From positions 3,596,001 through 3,660,000 of the forward strand of contig NZ_CP074371.1 of NCBI RefSeq assembly GCF_018362975.1: a stretch of 64,000 bases of DNA, read 5' to 3'. Shown piece after piece: positions 42,619-53,543 of this stretch; positions within the stretch are counted from its first letter, which is position 1, and the number at the start of each line of letters is the position of its first letter. The DNA comes from Nocardia tengchongensis. GTDB taxonomy: Bacteria > Actinomycetota > Actinomycetes > Mycobacteriales > Mycobacteriaceae. Position numbers and translations under genes: made by a program. The notes under the pieces were generated by a model that did not search any database, was not told the DNA's origin, and saw only the letters and a list, made by a program, of their open reading frames with translations.

Positions 42619-44610
42619 ATGGGAGATCAACCCCTGGTTACGGCGGCCGATATCGCGCGGTATGCCGATGTCACTCGGGCCACAGTCAGCAACTGGAGGC
42701 GTCGGCACTCCGACTTTCCGGCAATTGCCGGTGGCACGGAAGCCCGTCCGTTGTTCGACTTCGACGAGGTGAGAGCTTGGGTTGCCGCGCGTGGCATCGA
42801 TGCGACGCGTTCCCCGCTGTCCGAGTTCCGCACCTTGGTGCAGGCGCGCGTGCGTCCTGAGGACGTGCTGCCACTACTGGCCTCTGTCCATGTCGAGCAT
42901 GGTGAATTGGCCGGTGGTACAGCAGCTCCGCAGCTCTCGGCGGAGCTGCTGTCCGCCATACAGGCGGTGACGGCCGATGCCGGCGCGCGCACAGTGCTCG
43001 AAGCGCTGGCGGAGCGCGCGTTGCAAGGCTCGCTGGAGGCCGGTGCTCACTGGACGCCCGAACCGCTCGCGCGTTTGATGGCACAGCTCCTCCCAGAGCC
43101 ATCGGGAAGCTATCCTCACAGCGTCCTCGATCCTGCTTGCGGCCGCGGTGGCCTGCTGATCGAGGCGGCCCGGCAGGGTGCGGTCGAGCTGTACGGGCAG
43201 GATGTGTTGCCGGTACAGACGGAACTGGCGCGACTGCTGGTGGCCTTGGAGGCCGGTGTCGAACCGCGAATCATGACCGGCGACAGCCTGCTCGCGGACG
43301 CTTTCGCCGATCTGCACGTGGACGCGGTGCTGTGCAATCCGCCATTTGGCCAACGTGATTGGGGCGCCGACCAACTGCGATTCGACTCCCGATGGGAATA
43401 CGGCGAACCGGTCCGTATCGACTCGGAGCTGGCCTGGGTGCAGCACGGACTCTCCCACTTGCGGCCGGGAGGCACCGCCGTGTTCGTGCTGCCTCCCGGG
43501 GTGGCTTTCCGAACCTCGGGCCGTCGTATCCGGGCGGCCCTGCTGCGAGGGGGAGCATTGCAGGCCGTCATAGCGCTGCCGGGCGCGGTGCTTCCATGGA
43601 CATCGATCCCATTGCAATTGTGGGTGCTGCGCCGTCCCGACACCGACCGGATACCAGCGGGGAAGGTGCTTTTCATTGAGGCATCGGCCGAGCGGGAACC
43701 CTTCGATGCGTTCGCTGATCGAGCGGTCTCGGCCTGGCGGGCCTTCGATGCGGATCCGGACGCGTTCGCCGCGATTCCGGACATTGCCGCGGCGGTACCG
43801 GTGATCACCTTGCTCGATGACGCTGTCGATCTCACCCCGGGCCGATACACCCGCGCACCACTGGATCCCGCGGCACTGCTCGCACAGATCGCGGAGACGG
43901 AAGCGACACTGTCGGAGCAGGTCGACAGGCTGCACGCCGATTTCGGCGCGACCAGTGATTGGTCTGCCGCACAACAGAAGTCATTGCGTACGGTCACCAT
44001 CTCCGATCTGGCGCAGCGCGGCGCGGTGCGGATCCTGCGCACGACACCGGTTGGCGCGAATCAGGTCATACCCGACCGGGTCGACACCACGCAGCCGATG
44101 TTGACCGGCCGCGATCTCGTTACGGGGGTGCGTGCCTCCGAGGTCGTCGGCGACCTGGCCTTAACGTCGAATGTCGTGGTGATCGAGGCTGGCGATGTGC
44201 TGTTGCCGGTGGTTCGCGGCACCCGTTCGGATGTTCTCCCCACACGGGTAGCCGATCAGGCCGACGCCGGTGTCGTCGCGGGATCGGGCGTGATCGTACT
44301 GCGCCCGGACCCGCTGCAGCTCGATCCATGGTTCCTGGCGGGCTTCGCCGCCAACGCCGACACGGGCGCGACCTCCGGGATTTCCGGTGCGACTCGTACC
44401 GAAACGAACCGGCTTCGAATACCGATGCTGCCGTTGTCCGAACAAGGGGGGTACGGCTCGGCCTTCCGGCGCATGAGCGAATTACATGCGGTCGCCCGGC
44501 AAGCCGCCGAATCCACCGGCAAGTACGTGGGTCTCGTTGTGTCTGGTCTGACGGCCGGTGCGTTGAACCCACCCGATGAAATCGAGGGGAGGAGCCGGTG
44601 GAGCGACTGA
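42619..44610 (+). CDS. N-6 adenine DNA methylase with N-terminal HTH and C-terminal specificity-like region
   Basis: A 663-residue single-chain modification protein. Residues 7-32 form a helix-turn-helix (VTAADIARYADVTRATVSNW). The HsdM-like core has the SAM motif VLDPACGRGGLL near 170 and the catalytic NPPFGQRDW near 240, so it should methylate adenine in DNA. The last ~200 residues (VTISDLAQRGAVRILRTTPV, then RIPMLPLSEQGGYGSAFRRM) resemble one target-recognition half of a type I S subunit. No separate hsdS or hsdR is present. It overlaps the kinase gene by 13 bases. It may protect self DNA for the downstream system or, through the HTH, control the operon. Confidence 0.85.
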   Translation: MGDQPLVTAADIARYADVTRATVSNWRRRHSDFPAIAGGTEARPLFDFDEVRAWVAARGIDATRSPLSEFRTLVQARVRPEDVLPLLASVHVEHGELAGGTAAPQLSAELLSAIQAVTADAGARTVLEALAERALQGSLEAGAHWTPEPLARLMAQLLPEPSGSYPHSVLDPACGRGGLLIEAARQGAVELYGQDVLPVQTELARLLVALEAGVEPRIMTGDSLLADAFADLHVDAVLCNPPFGQRDWGADQLRFDSRWEYGEPVRIDSELAWVQHGLSHLRPGGTAVFVLPPGVAFRTSGRRIRAALLRGGALQAVIALPGAVLPWTSIPLQLWVLRRPDTDRIPAGKVLFIEASAEREPFDAFADRAVSAWRAFDADPDAFAAIPDIAAAVPVITLLDDAVDLTPGRYTRAPLDPAALLAQIAETEATLSEQVDRLHADFGATSDWSAAQQKSLRTVTISDLAQRGAVRILRTTPVGANQVIPDRVDTTQPMLTGRDLVTGVRASEVVGDLALTSNVVVIEAGDVLLPVVRGTRSDVLPTRVADQADAGVVAGSGVIVLRPDPLQLDPWFLAGFAANADTGATSGISGATRTETNRLRIPMLPLSEQGGYGSAFRRMSELHAVARQAAESTGKYVGLVVSGLTAGALNPPDEIEGRSRWSD

Positions 44611-45608
44611 AGGACGCCGATCCCAAACGGATCGGCGCGGTCGCGATTCGTGGTCGGCTCGGTAACGGCGGTATGGGCCGTGTCTATTTCGGCGTCACCG
44701 ACGACGGAGATGCGGTGGCCGTCAAGGTGATTCGTGAGGATCTGCTGGGTCGTGACGAGGTGCGCGGACGATTCGCGCGCGAACTGGACGCCTTGCGGTC
44801 CGTACAGAGCCCTCATGTGGCGTCCTTGCTGGCGGCGTCCGACGAGGACGAGGAAAAGCCCTGGCTGGCCATCGAGTACATTCGCGGCCTCAATCTCAAG
44901 GAGCTGATCGAAGAGCGCGGCCCGCTTGGCGCGGAGCAGACCGCGATCCTCGGCCTGTTGCTGACGAAGGCGCTCGCCGACATTCACGCCGCCGAACTGC
45001 TGCATCGGGATCTCAAGCCGGGCAACATCCTGATGGGCCGCGAAGGTCCGAAAGTCATCGACCTCGGATTGGCCGCGTTCCTGGACGGCCCCACCGACCT
45101 CACCAGCAGTCAATTCCCGCTCGGCACCCCAGCCTGTATGTCGCCCGAGCAGATCACCACGCCGCGAAGCCTCACCGCCGCGGTCGACGTCTACGCGCTC
45201 GGCGCGACCCTGATGTTCGTGCTCACCGGGCGGTTCCCGTTTCATGACCGGGTGGCAATCGCGCTGATGCACAAGATCACCGATCCCACTACGCCGCCAG
45301 ATCTGAGCGGCGTGCCGGAGCCATTCGAGCCGTTCCTGCGCCGGATGCTCGCCTTCGATCCGGCCGCCCGTCCGGCCGTCACCGAATTGCACGACTGGTT
45401 CACGCAATTGATCGGCGGCCAAGTGCCGCCGGCGATCCGAAACCTGGCCGTCGCCACCTACGTCGAGCGCGACTCCGACCCGCTGGAACCCACTCCGCCG
45501 CAGCGACCGCAACGCAAGGATCTGTCGAGCTTCGCACCGCCCGGTTCGGTGATTCACAAGCTCGCCGAGCGACTGCGCACCAATTACGCATCCACTGCCC
45601 GTTTCTGA
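44598..45608 (+). CDS. Serine/threonine protein kinase, soluble
   Basis: A 336-residue Hanks-type kinase. It has the glycine loop GNGGMGRVYFG at about 22-32, ATP-binding K43 in AVAVKVI, the catalytic loop HRDLKPGN at 136-143, and DLG at 155-157 in place of DFG (VIDLGLAAF). The activation region GTPACMSPEQI and DVYALGATLMFVLTGRFPF follow. The C-terminal ~70 residues after the kinase fold are Pro-rich and charged, without a membrane segment, unlike PknB-type receptors. The GTG start lies within the methylase gene behind GGGAGGAG. Kinases are part of Pgl/BREX-2 systems (PglW), so a signalling or triggering role in defence is plausible. Confidence 0.9.
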   Translation: MERLKDADPKRIGAVAIRGRLGNGGMGRVYFGVTDDGDAVAVKVIREDLLGRDEVRGRFARELDALRSVQSPHVASLLAASDEDEEKPWLAIEYIRGLNLKELIEERGPLGAEQTAILGLLLTKALADIHAAELLHRDLKPGNILMGREGPKVIDLGLAAFLDGPTDLTSSQFPLGTPACMSPEQITTPRSLTAAVDVYALGATLMFVLTGRFPFHDRVAIALMHKITDPTTPPDLSGVPEPFEPFLRRMLAFDPAARPAVTELHDWFTQLIGGQVPPAIRNLAVATYVERDSDPLEPTPPQRPQRKDLSSFAPPGSVIHKLAERLRTNYASTARF

Positions 45609-45625
45609 ACAGCTCGAGGAGCACA

Positions 45626-48403
45626 GTGATCGAAACCGCCTACCCGCCCGGTGCCCGGATCGAAGTTCGTGACGCCGAGTGGATCGTCCGCACCTGCGCG
45701 AAGTTCCGGCACGCAGACGGTGACAGCTACCGCGTCACCGCTGTCGGCGCGTCGGAGTTCGTCCGCGACGAGGAAGCGGTGTTCTTCACCGAACTGGACC
45801 AGATCAGCCTGTTGCGGCCCGAGGACACCATCCTCGAGCAAGACGACACTCCGCGTTTCGCGAAGAGCCGGCTGTTCCTGGAAGCCGTGCTGCGCCGTAC
45901 GCCACTGCCGCAGACCGAGAAGGGGCTGGCGCTGGCCGACCGGTTCCTGCTGGATCCGCTTGCCTATCAACAGCGCCCGGCCGTGAAGGCTCTCGAAGCC
46001 CTGCGCCCGCGCATCCTGCTCGCGGATGTGGTCGGCCTGGGCAAGACGCTGGAGATCGGCCTGATCCTGGCGGAGTTGATCCGGCGCGGACGTGGCGAAC
46101 GCATCCTGGTGGTCACCCCGCAGCAGGTGCTCGAACAGTTCCAGCGTGAGTTGTGGACCCGGTTCGCCATCCCGCTGGTGCGCCTGGATTCGGTTGGCAT
46201 CGAACGCATTCAGCGCGACATCCCGGCCGGACGCAACCCGTTCCTGTACTACAAGCGCGTCATCGTCTCGATCGACACACTCAAGAACGAGGGCAAGTAC
46301 GGTCAGCATCTCGAGAAGATGAACTGGGACGCGGTTGTCATCGACGAATCGCACAATCTGATCGGCGAGACCAGCCTGCGCAACAAACTGGCCCGGCTGC
46401 TGGCGCGACAGACGGACGCACTGCTGCTGGCCAGCGCCACCCCGCACAACGGCAATAGCGAGTCCTTCGCCGAGCTGATCCGCATGCTCGATCCGGCGGC
46501 CATCGCCGACAGCTCCACGTATCAGGCGAAAGACATCGAGCACCTGTACATCCGGCGCACCAAGACCGATTCGGAGGTGCGCAACCAGATCGGGACCAAG
46601 TGGCCGGACCGGGGTCCGTCGGTGCCGGTGCGCTGCACGGCGACACCAGCGGAGGAGAAGATCTTCGCCGAGCTGACCAGCGTGTGGCTGGCCGGCGAGC
46701 AGCGACTCGGCGGGCCGGTGGTCGGCACCGCGAACCGGCTGTTCCCCTACACCCTGCTCAAATCCTTCCTGTCCTCGCACCAGGCCCTGGCCAAAACGGT
46801 GGCCAACCGGTTGCGATCCGCCGAGGAACAGTGGGAGATTGACGCGCTGAAAGTATTGCAGCAGTTGACCTCTCGCATGACCGATGGCGATTCGGCCAAG
46901 CTGGCCGCACTGGTCGAGCGGCTGCGGGACATCGGCATCGGCCCCAGGAGCCGCACCCGTGTGGTGGTCTTCTCCGAGAGCATCGAAACCGTCAACTGGC
47001 TGCACACCGTGTTGCCGCGCCAACTGGGCCTGCCCGCCGGTGCGGTGGACAAGCTGCTCGGCAACGGCATGTCCGACCAGACGCAGACGGACATCATCGA
47101 GGGATTCGGCTTGTCCGACAGTGCGGTTCGGGTGCTCGTCACCACCGATGTCACCTCCGAGGGTGTGAACCTGCATCATCAGTGCAACCACTTGATCCAC
47201 TATGACGTGCCGTGGAGCCTGATCCGGATTCAGCAGCGCAACGGCCGCATCGATCGTTACGGGCAGACGCGCCAGCCGCAGTTCGACGCCCTCATTCTCA
47301 CCTCGGACGTGGAGGGCGCCAAGGACGACCGGACGGTCGCGGAGAAGCTCCTCGCGAAGGAGGAAGCGGCGCACCGCAGTCTCGGGACGGTGGAGACGGT
47401 GACCGGCGAGTACCGCCCCGAACGCGAGGAGCGTCGCCTGGAACAGGACCTGTTGGCGGGCAAGACCGTTGAGGACTCTCTGGACGTGCGGCCGCTCGAT
47501 GACGTGCTCGCTGATCTGCTCGGCTCGGTCGGCGTCGAGCAGGTCGACGCCGACCCGGCGCGCGCCGACGCGCCGCATCTCTTCGACAGCACGGAGGCCT
47601 TCGTCAAGGAGTCCATCGACGCGCTGAGGCTGCTCGACGACCTCGAGGACGACGGGGAGATGCTGGCGTTCACACCGCCGACGGATCTGGTTCGTCGCCT
47701 GTCCGCGCTGCCCGCCGACTACCTGCGCATGCACCGGGTGCGCGACCGCATGAAGGTCACCTTCGACCGAAAACTGGCGCAGCGCAAGCTCACCGAGGCC
47801 CGCGACACCAAGATGATGTGGCCGGCCATCGCCTACCTGTCGGACCTGCATCCGCTGGTCGACTGGGTCACCGACAAGGTCCTGGTCCAGCTCGGCCGGC
47901 AGCAGGCTCCGGTGATCGAGGCCGCCGTCGACGAACCGGTGTTCCTCATCCAGGGCATCTACTCCAACTCGCTGGGACAGCCCACCGTGGTGGAGTGGAT
48001 GGCCGTCGACGGCGAGGGCGTCGTGCCGCGGCCGATGCCGGAGGTCCTCGGCGAGGCCAAGGTCGGGCCGGGCATGACCAACACTCTGCGCGCCATCGAC
48101 CTCGCCCCGCTGCAGGCCCGCGTCGGCGACGTCGTGGCCATCGCGCGCGCCCACCTGGAAGCCCGCCGCGGCGAGTACGACGCCAAGGTCGTAGCGCCGC
48201 TGAACGATTACCGCGACAAGCTCCAGACCTGGGAGCAGCTCACCCTCGACGGCTTGCCCGTGTCGGGCAAGGACGACAAGGGAAAGGTCGTCGCCGACAC
48301 CGTCGAGCGCCAGCGGCAGTTGCTCGACGATATGAAGACTTCCGGCGTGCCCCTGCTGCGGGTGCTGGCCGTACTCGTTCCGGAACAGGAGGCAGCCCGG
48401 TGA
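45626..48403 (+). CDS. SNF2-family helicase (DrmD-like)
   Basis: A 925-residue superfamily-2 translocase of the SNF2/RapA type. Walker A is DVVGLGKTLEIGL (K140). Walker B is VVIDESHNL (DESH, 240-243). Motif III is LLASATPHNG. The C-terminal lobe has TTDVTSEGVNLHHQCNHLIH and the motif VI arginines in QQRNGRIDRYGQ. A ~200-residue tail continues past the helicase core. The order SNF2 helicase followed by a giant PglX-like methylase and a COG1205-type helicase with DUF1998 matches the logic of class 1 DISARM, where the first is DrmD. GTG start with GAGGA upstream; the stop overlaps the methylase start (GTGA). Confidence 0.9.
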   Translation: MIETAYPPGARIEVRDAEWIVRTCAKFRHADGDSYRVTAVGASEFVRDEEAVFFTELDQISLLRPEDTILEQDDTPRFAKSRLFLEAVLRRTPLPQTEKGLALADRFLLDPLAYQQRPAVKALEALRPRILLADVVGLGKTLEIGLILAELIRRGRGERILVVTPQQVLEQFQRELWTRFAIPLVRLDSVGIERIQRDIPAGRNPFLYYKRVIVSIDTLKNEGKYGQHLEKMNWDAVVIDESHNLIGETSLRNKLARLLARQTDALLLASATPHNGNSESFAELIRMLDPAAIADSSTYQAKDIEHLYIRRTKTDSEVRNQIGTKWPDRGPSVPVRCTATPAEEKIFAELTSVWLAGEQRLGGPVVGTANRLFPYTLLKSFLSSHQALAKTVANRLRSAEEQWEIDALKVLQQLTSRMTDGDSAKLAALVERLRDIGIGPRSRTRVVVFSESIETVNWLHTVLPRQLGLPAGAVDKLLGNGMSDQTQTDIIEGFGLSDSAVRVLVTTDVTSEGVNLHHQCNHLIHYDVPWSLIRIQQRNGRIDRYGQTRQPQFDALILTSDVEGAKDDRTVAEKLLAKEEAAHRSLGTVETVTGEYRPEREERRLEQDLLAGKTVEDSLDVRPLDDVLADLLGSVGVEQVDADPARADAPHLFDSTEAFVKESIDALRLLDDLEDDGEMLAFTPPTDLVRRLSALPADYLRMHRVRDRMKVTFDRKLAQRKLTEARDTKMMWPAIAYLSDLHPLVDWVTDKVLVQLGRQQAPVIEAAVDEPVFLIQGIYSNSLGQPTVVEWMAVDGEGVVPRPMPEVLGEAKVGPGMTNTLRAIDLAPLQARVGDVVAIARAHLEARRGEYDAKVVAPLNDYRDKLQTWEQLTLDGLPVSGKDDKGKVVADTVERQRQLLDDMKTSGVPLLRVLAVLVPEQEAAR

Positions 48404-51400
48404 GGCTCGACTCGATCACCAATCGCGGCGACTACTTCTCGGCGCACTATCTGGCCGAGGTGCTGCCGAAGGACCTGAAGAAGAAGGACGGTCTGCTGGC
48501 CGCCTGGACCGAGCGCGAGAAGCAGCATCGGCAGGAGCGAACGGCCGGAACGGATTCCGATGCCGAGACCCCGGAGAAGTCGGCCCGGGTGACCCCGCGG
48601 CAGGGACTGCGCGCCCTCCGTAAATCGTATTTCGCCGACCGCCCCTTCTTCGCCGACCTCGACGCCCGCCGCCGCGACGGCGAACCGCTCACCGGGCGCG
48701 AGTTGGTCGAGCAGCGCAAGAAGCTGCATGAGCTGCACGGTGAGATGCTGCGCGCCTTCGGTTTCGACGCCCAGCAACGGGAGCTGCCCGTCCTGACGGC
48801 GCGCGGTGAGGACCCCGTCGCCGTCGCTTATGCAGACGATCAGCTGATCGCCATCGAATGCGGTTGGGCCGTGGATGTGGACGCCGCTCTCGACGACGAT
48901 CAAGCCGGACGGCTCCTCGCTCCCGTGGCAGTCGGCCTTCGTGAGGAGATCACGTCCGGCGCGAAGCTGGCGAAGTGGCTGTTCGCGAATAAGCAGCAGC
49001 TGCGCTACGTGCTCATCCTCGCCGGTGGTGTGGTGATCCTCGCCGACCGCGCCACCTGGGGCGAGGGCCGCTACCTCGGCGTCAGCCTCGATATCGCCCT
49101 GGGCCGCAACGACATCGACGAACTGTCGGTCATAGCCGCCTTGTTCGGCGCGGACTCGCTGCTGCCGCCCGCCGAAGGCGGCTCCGAACCCCTGGCCGAG
49201 TTGTTGAAGAACTCGCGCAACCACGCGGTCGGCGTCTCCAAGGAACTGCGCGACGGTCTCAAGGAATCGGTTGAGCTCATCGCCAACGAGGTCCTCGACC
49301 GCATCCGCGAGCAGGGCGCCCGCCCCGAGGACATCATGGAACCCGCCGCTCTCGCCAAGGAGCTGGGCCGGGAATCACTGCGCTACCTGTACCGAATCCT
49401 GTTCCTGCTCTACGCCGAAGCGCGACCTGAACTGGGTATCCTGCCCACCGACGACCAGGACTACAGCCGCGGCTACAGCCTGGCCCGGCTTGGTGATCTG
49501 GTGGTGCGCGACCTCAGCGGGGAGGAATCACGCCTGCACCTGTACGAGTCGCTGAACCTACTCTTCAAGTTGGTTAACAAGGGACATCGGCCGCGCACGG
49601 TTGAGGAGCTCGCCGCGAAACGGGCCGCCGAAGAGGAGCTGGCCAAGACGGGGAAGTTATCCGCCGACAACACGTTTCTCGAAGACGAGGGCCTGCGCTT
49701 CGAACCCATGCGCTCGGACCTGTTCGAGCCCGCGGCGATCGGTCTCATCCGCTCCGATCTCGTCATCGACGACGAGGAAGGTCGCACCATCGACACCCGG
49801 CTGCGCAACGCCTGCCTCTACCAGGTGCTGCGCAAGCTCATGCTGGCCAAGGGACGGCGCAGGGAGCGCGGCGGGTTCATCTCCTATGCCCAGCTGGGCA
49901 TCAACCAGCTCGGCGCGGTGTATGAGGGGCTGATGTCCTACACCGGGTTTATCGCCACTGAGGACCTGTACGAGGTCGCCAAGAACGGCGATCCCAAGGA
50001 CGGATCCTGGATGATCCCGAAGTCCAAGGAGAGCGAGTATCCGGATGACGTATTCGTCCGGCGGGTGGATGATGACGGCACGAAATCCGATGAGAAAGTG
50101 CGGTATCTGACGGGCTCTTTCGTCTACCGCCTCGCCGGTCGCGATCGCGAGACCAGCGCCTCTTACTACACCCCGAATCGCTGACCAGCGTCACCGTTCA
50201 GCTCGCGCTGAAATACCGCCTCGATCAGGACGATACGACCACGACGGCGCAGGAGATCCTGGGCTGGAAGATCTGTGAGCCCGCCCTCGGCTCCGGCGCG
50301 TTCCTCAACGAAGCCATCAACCAGGTAGCGGCGGAATACCTGAAGCGGCGTCAACGTGAACTTGGGGTCGACATCGACCCGGAACGCTACGAGGAGGAGT
50401 TGCAGAAGGCAAAAGCCTATATTGCTCTGCACAACTCGTACGGCGTCGACCTCAATGAGACGGCAGTTGAACTAGCGGAGGTCTCCCTCTGGCTCAACGT
50501 CATGCATCCGGGGCTGCAAGCGCCCTGGTTCGGTCTGCACCTTCGGCGGGGCAACTCGCTGATCGGGGCGGGCCGCAAAATTTACAGCGCGCCGCAGGTG
50601 CTTTCGGGGACGTGGCTCAGGGAATCGCCCGACGATCTGCCGTTCTCGGCAGGGGCGCTGCCGCCGGGCATGATTCACCATTTCCTTGTCCCCGCCGACG
50701 GCTGGGGTGCGGTTTCCGGACCGAAGGAAGCCAAGGCCCTCGCACCAGAGCAGGCCAAACAGTTGGCAAGCTGGCGGAGGGGTATCGCGAAGCGGATCTC
50801 CGACAAGAAGACGAACGGCCGCAAGACATCCCAGCTCCAACGGCTCCAGGCACTCTCCGGCCGGGTCGAATACCTGTGGGACCTGGTCACGCAGCGGCTC
50901 ACCATCTCCGAGCGTGAGATCAGTCGCAAGATCGACGTGTGGGGCGCTGATTGGCTGCACCAGCCCGAGCACGCAGTGCCCAAGGAGAAGGTGTACCAGG
51001 ACCTCACCGCACCCGGCACGCCGTACTGGCGGCTCAAGAAGGTGATGGACGCCTGGTGTGCGCTGTGGTTCTGGTCGTTGGACGAGGTCGGTCTGCTGAA
51101 CGGCAGCGACCCGAGATATGCTCGCGAGCAGGCCACCAATTCCCTTGTGGATTCCTTCGTTTCGGCGCTGCCGGCCGACGAGCCGATCTCCGACCAGGAA
51201 CCGACCGGCTTCGAACAGGTCTACATCACCGATTCCCTGTTCAGCATCGACAACGAACAACTCGATCTGGCCCAATACACCCAATCTCAAGTTGTCGGTG
51301 CCCGCAAGCCCAAGACAGCTCGCCGACCGAAGCTCGACCCCGTGCGCGACATCATTCCGTTGCAGAACCTCGACGACTGGCTCGACTTCGCCGAATCGGT

Positions 51401-53543
51401 ACTCGGTCGAGTGGACGTTCCCAAAGACTCCCTCGTTACCAGCTTCACACAGCTGGAGGACTTGGAAAAGTATGAGGACCAGTTGCCGGTATGGATGGGC
51501 ATGGACTCGGAATTCAAGCTGGGAGAGAGGTTTCCGTGGTTCGGGGCAACAGAGGGCATCGCTGAGGGGCAGGGGTTTTTCCACTGGGACTTGCAGTTCG
51601 CGCAGATTTTCCTCGATGGTGGTTTCGACCTGCAGATAGGAAATCCGCCCTGGGTCCGTCCTGACTGGCAAGAAGATGCAATTCTTGCGGAGGAGGACCC
51701 GTGGTTCAAGTTATCGGGTAAAGCGGATGCATCGGAATGGCGTATGCGAAAGTCGGAGGTGCTGGACTCGACCGATTCTCGAACAGCCTATTTCGGCGAG
51801 CTGGCAAACAATAGCGGCGTTGTAGAATTTCTCGGAAGCCAGGCGCTGTATCCTCTTTTATACGGTACTAGGCCGGATTTTTATCGCGCATTCATGAGCA
51901 GGGTATGGATGAATTCTGCATCGGCGGGGGTTGCTGGCCTTATACATCCGGATACTCACTTTGGTGGCGTCAAGGAAGGAGCCCTTCGCGCGGCAGCGTA
52001 TCGAAGGCTTCGGCTTCACGGAAACTTCGTTAATGCCGCAAACTGGGCATTTGAAATCGGTCGTACGCGGGAGTTTGGCGTCCACATCTATGGATCTGAA
52101 CAAGATATTGGGTTCGATCACCTGAGCCAGCTTTACGATGCTAGATCCTTTCCGGAATCATTCGTGCACGATGGGCGCGGTGATGCGCCCGGCCAAAAGT
52201 ACCGCGGTGATTGGGATCGCAGGCCTCATCGAGATAGAATTATTCATGTGGATATCGATCTACTCGGACGATGGAATGCTATAAGCGGCGATCCGAAATC
52301 TCCTGCCGACGAGGCGCCATTGCTGTTCCCGGTATCGGTGCATGAACAGGATGCTATCGCAGCGCTAGGTGCGTATCGGCATAGGCTTCGTGGTGAGAAT
52401 CCCTGGATTACATCCGGGTACAACGAGAAGACATCCAAGGATGACGGTCGTATCCGTGGTGAACTGGGGCGTCCGGGGGCTCTCAGTGATGTAATCGTCC
52501 AGCCGACGCATTTCGGTATCGCGACACCGTTTGCAAAGGAGCCTAATGATCCTTTTCGTAACGACAAGGATTGGGTTGCCTGGGATCTGACTGGGTTGCC
52601 AGAGTCGGTTATTCCTCGTACGACATATGTTCGTGCTTGTAGCATCAGCGAGTTTGAGCGAGTGCAGGACCGCTGGAATATGGGAAGCGGCGATGTCTGC
52701 AGGTATACTCGGTTCTATCGTCTTCTATGGCGTAGAAGGATTGATCCGAAGAGTACTGAGCGATCTCTTTTTGCTGCATTATTTCCACCTGGTCCTGCGC
52801 ATGTCCACACGGTGAATTCGCTAGCATTGGCGGATAGCAGGGGTACCGCATTGGCCGCGGGGTTCTGGGCAGCTTTGCCGCTGGACTATCTATTGCGGAT
52901 AACCGGTCGCGCTGATCTTCAGAAGGCGGAAGCCTTGGGGATGCCTGCGGCGGATCCTAATCATCCTCTAGCCTCAGCGCTACTGCTCCGTACTCTGCGT
53001 TTGAATTGTTTGACGGGTGATTACGCAGCCCTATGGCGGGAGCTTTATGATCCAGCTTGGAGTAATGAAGCCTGGGCTGTGAAGTGGAGTGAGATTCAAC
53101 CGATTAGAAACGTATTGCCGGAATGGAGATTGGACACGCCGCTGCGGTCTGAATATGAACGCCGTGCTGCACTGGTGGAGATCGATACAATTGTCGCCTT
53201 GTGGCTCGGTATGACTGCTGATCACCTGGTTGCGATATTTCGTGGACGGTACCCAATTCTTGGCGATAGAGAATCCGCCATGTGGTTCGATGCTGCCGGC
53301 AGGCGTATTGCTGCAGATCCCTATGCTTTTGGATATTCTCAAACGAAGGATCACTTTGAGAAGCTTCAAGAACATCTAGACGCTGAAATTGACGCACCGG
53401 CACCAGAAGGTTATGAGGCCCCGTTCTACAAGGCCGACCGCGAAGCCGAATACCGCCAAGCGCATGCAGTTTTCGCCCAGCGGCTGGCCGATGCAGGCTG
53501 GCCTGTGCCAGGTGAATCCCCGCATGAGGACGGTGCCGAATGA
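48400..53543 (+). CDS. Giant PglX/DrmMI-like adenine DNA methyltransferase (one frameshift)
   Basis: 1714 residues after restoring one G at about 50175. The N-terminal ~600 residues are a helical BREX/DISARM-type methylase extension (ESLRYLYRILFLLYAEARPE, ACLYQVLRKLMLAKGRRRER). The catalytic domain has SAM motif I ICEPALGSGAFLNEAINQV near 620, the DLNETAVELAEVSLWLNVMH region near 690, and NPPW (IGNPPWVRPDW) near 1080, typical of gamma-type N6-adenine methylases. The target-recognition part after NPPW (nt ~51640-53390) is clearly poorer in G+C than the rest. The frame break falls in SYYTPESLTS, a conserved methylase segment, so a base-calling error is likely. Its start overlaps the SNF2 stop, and its stop overlaps the helicase start. 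Confidence 0.87.
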
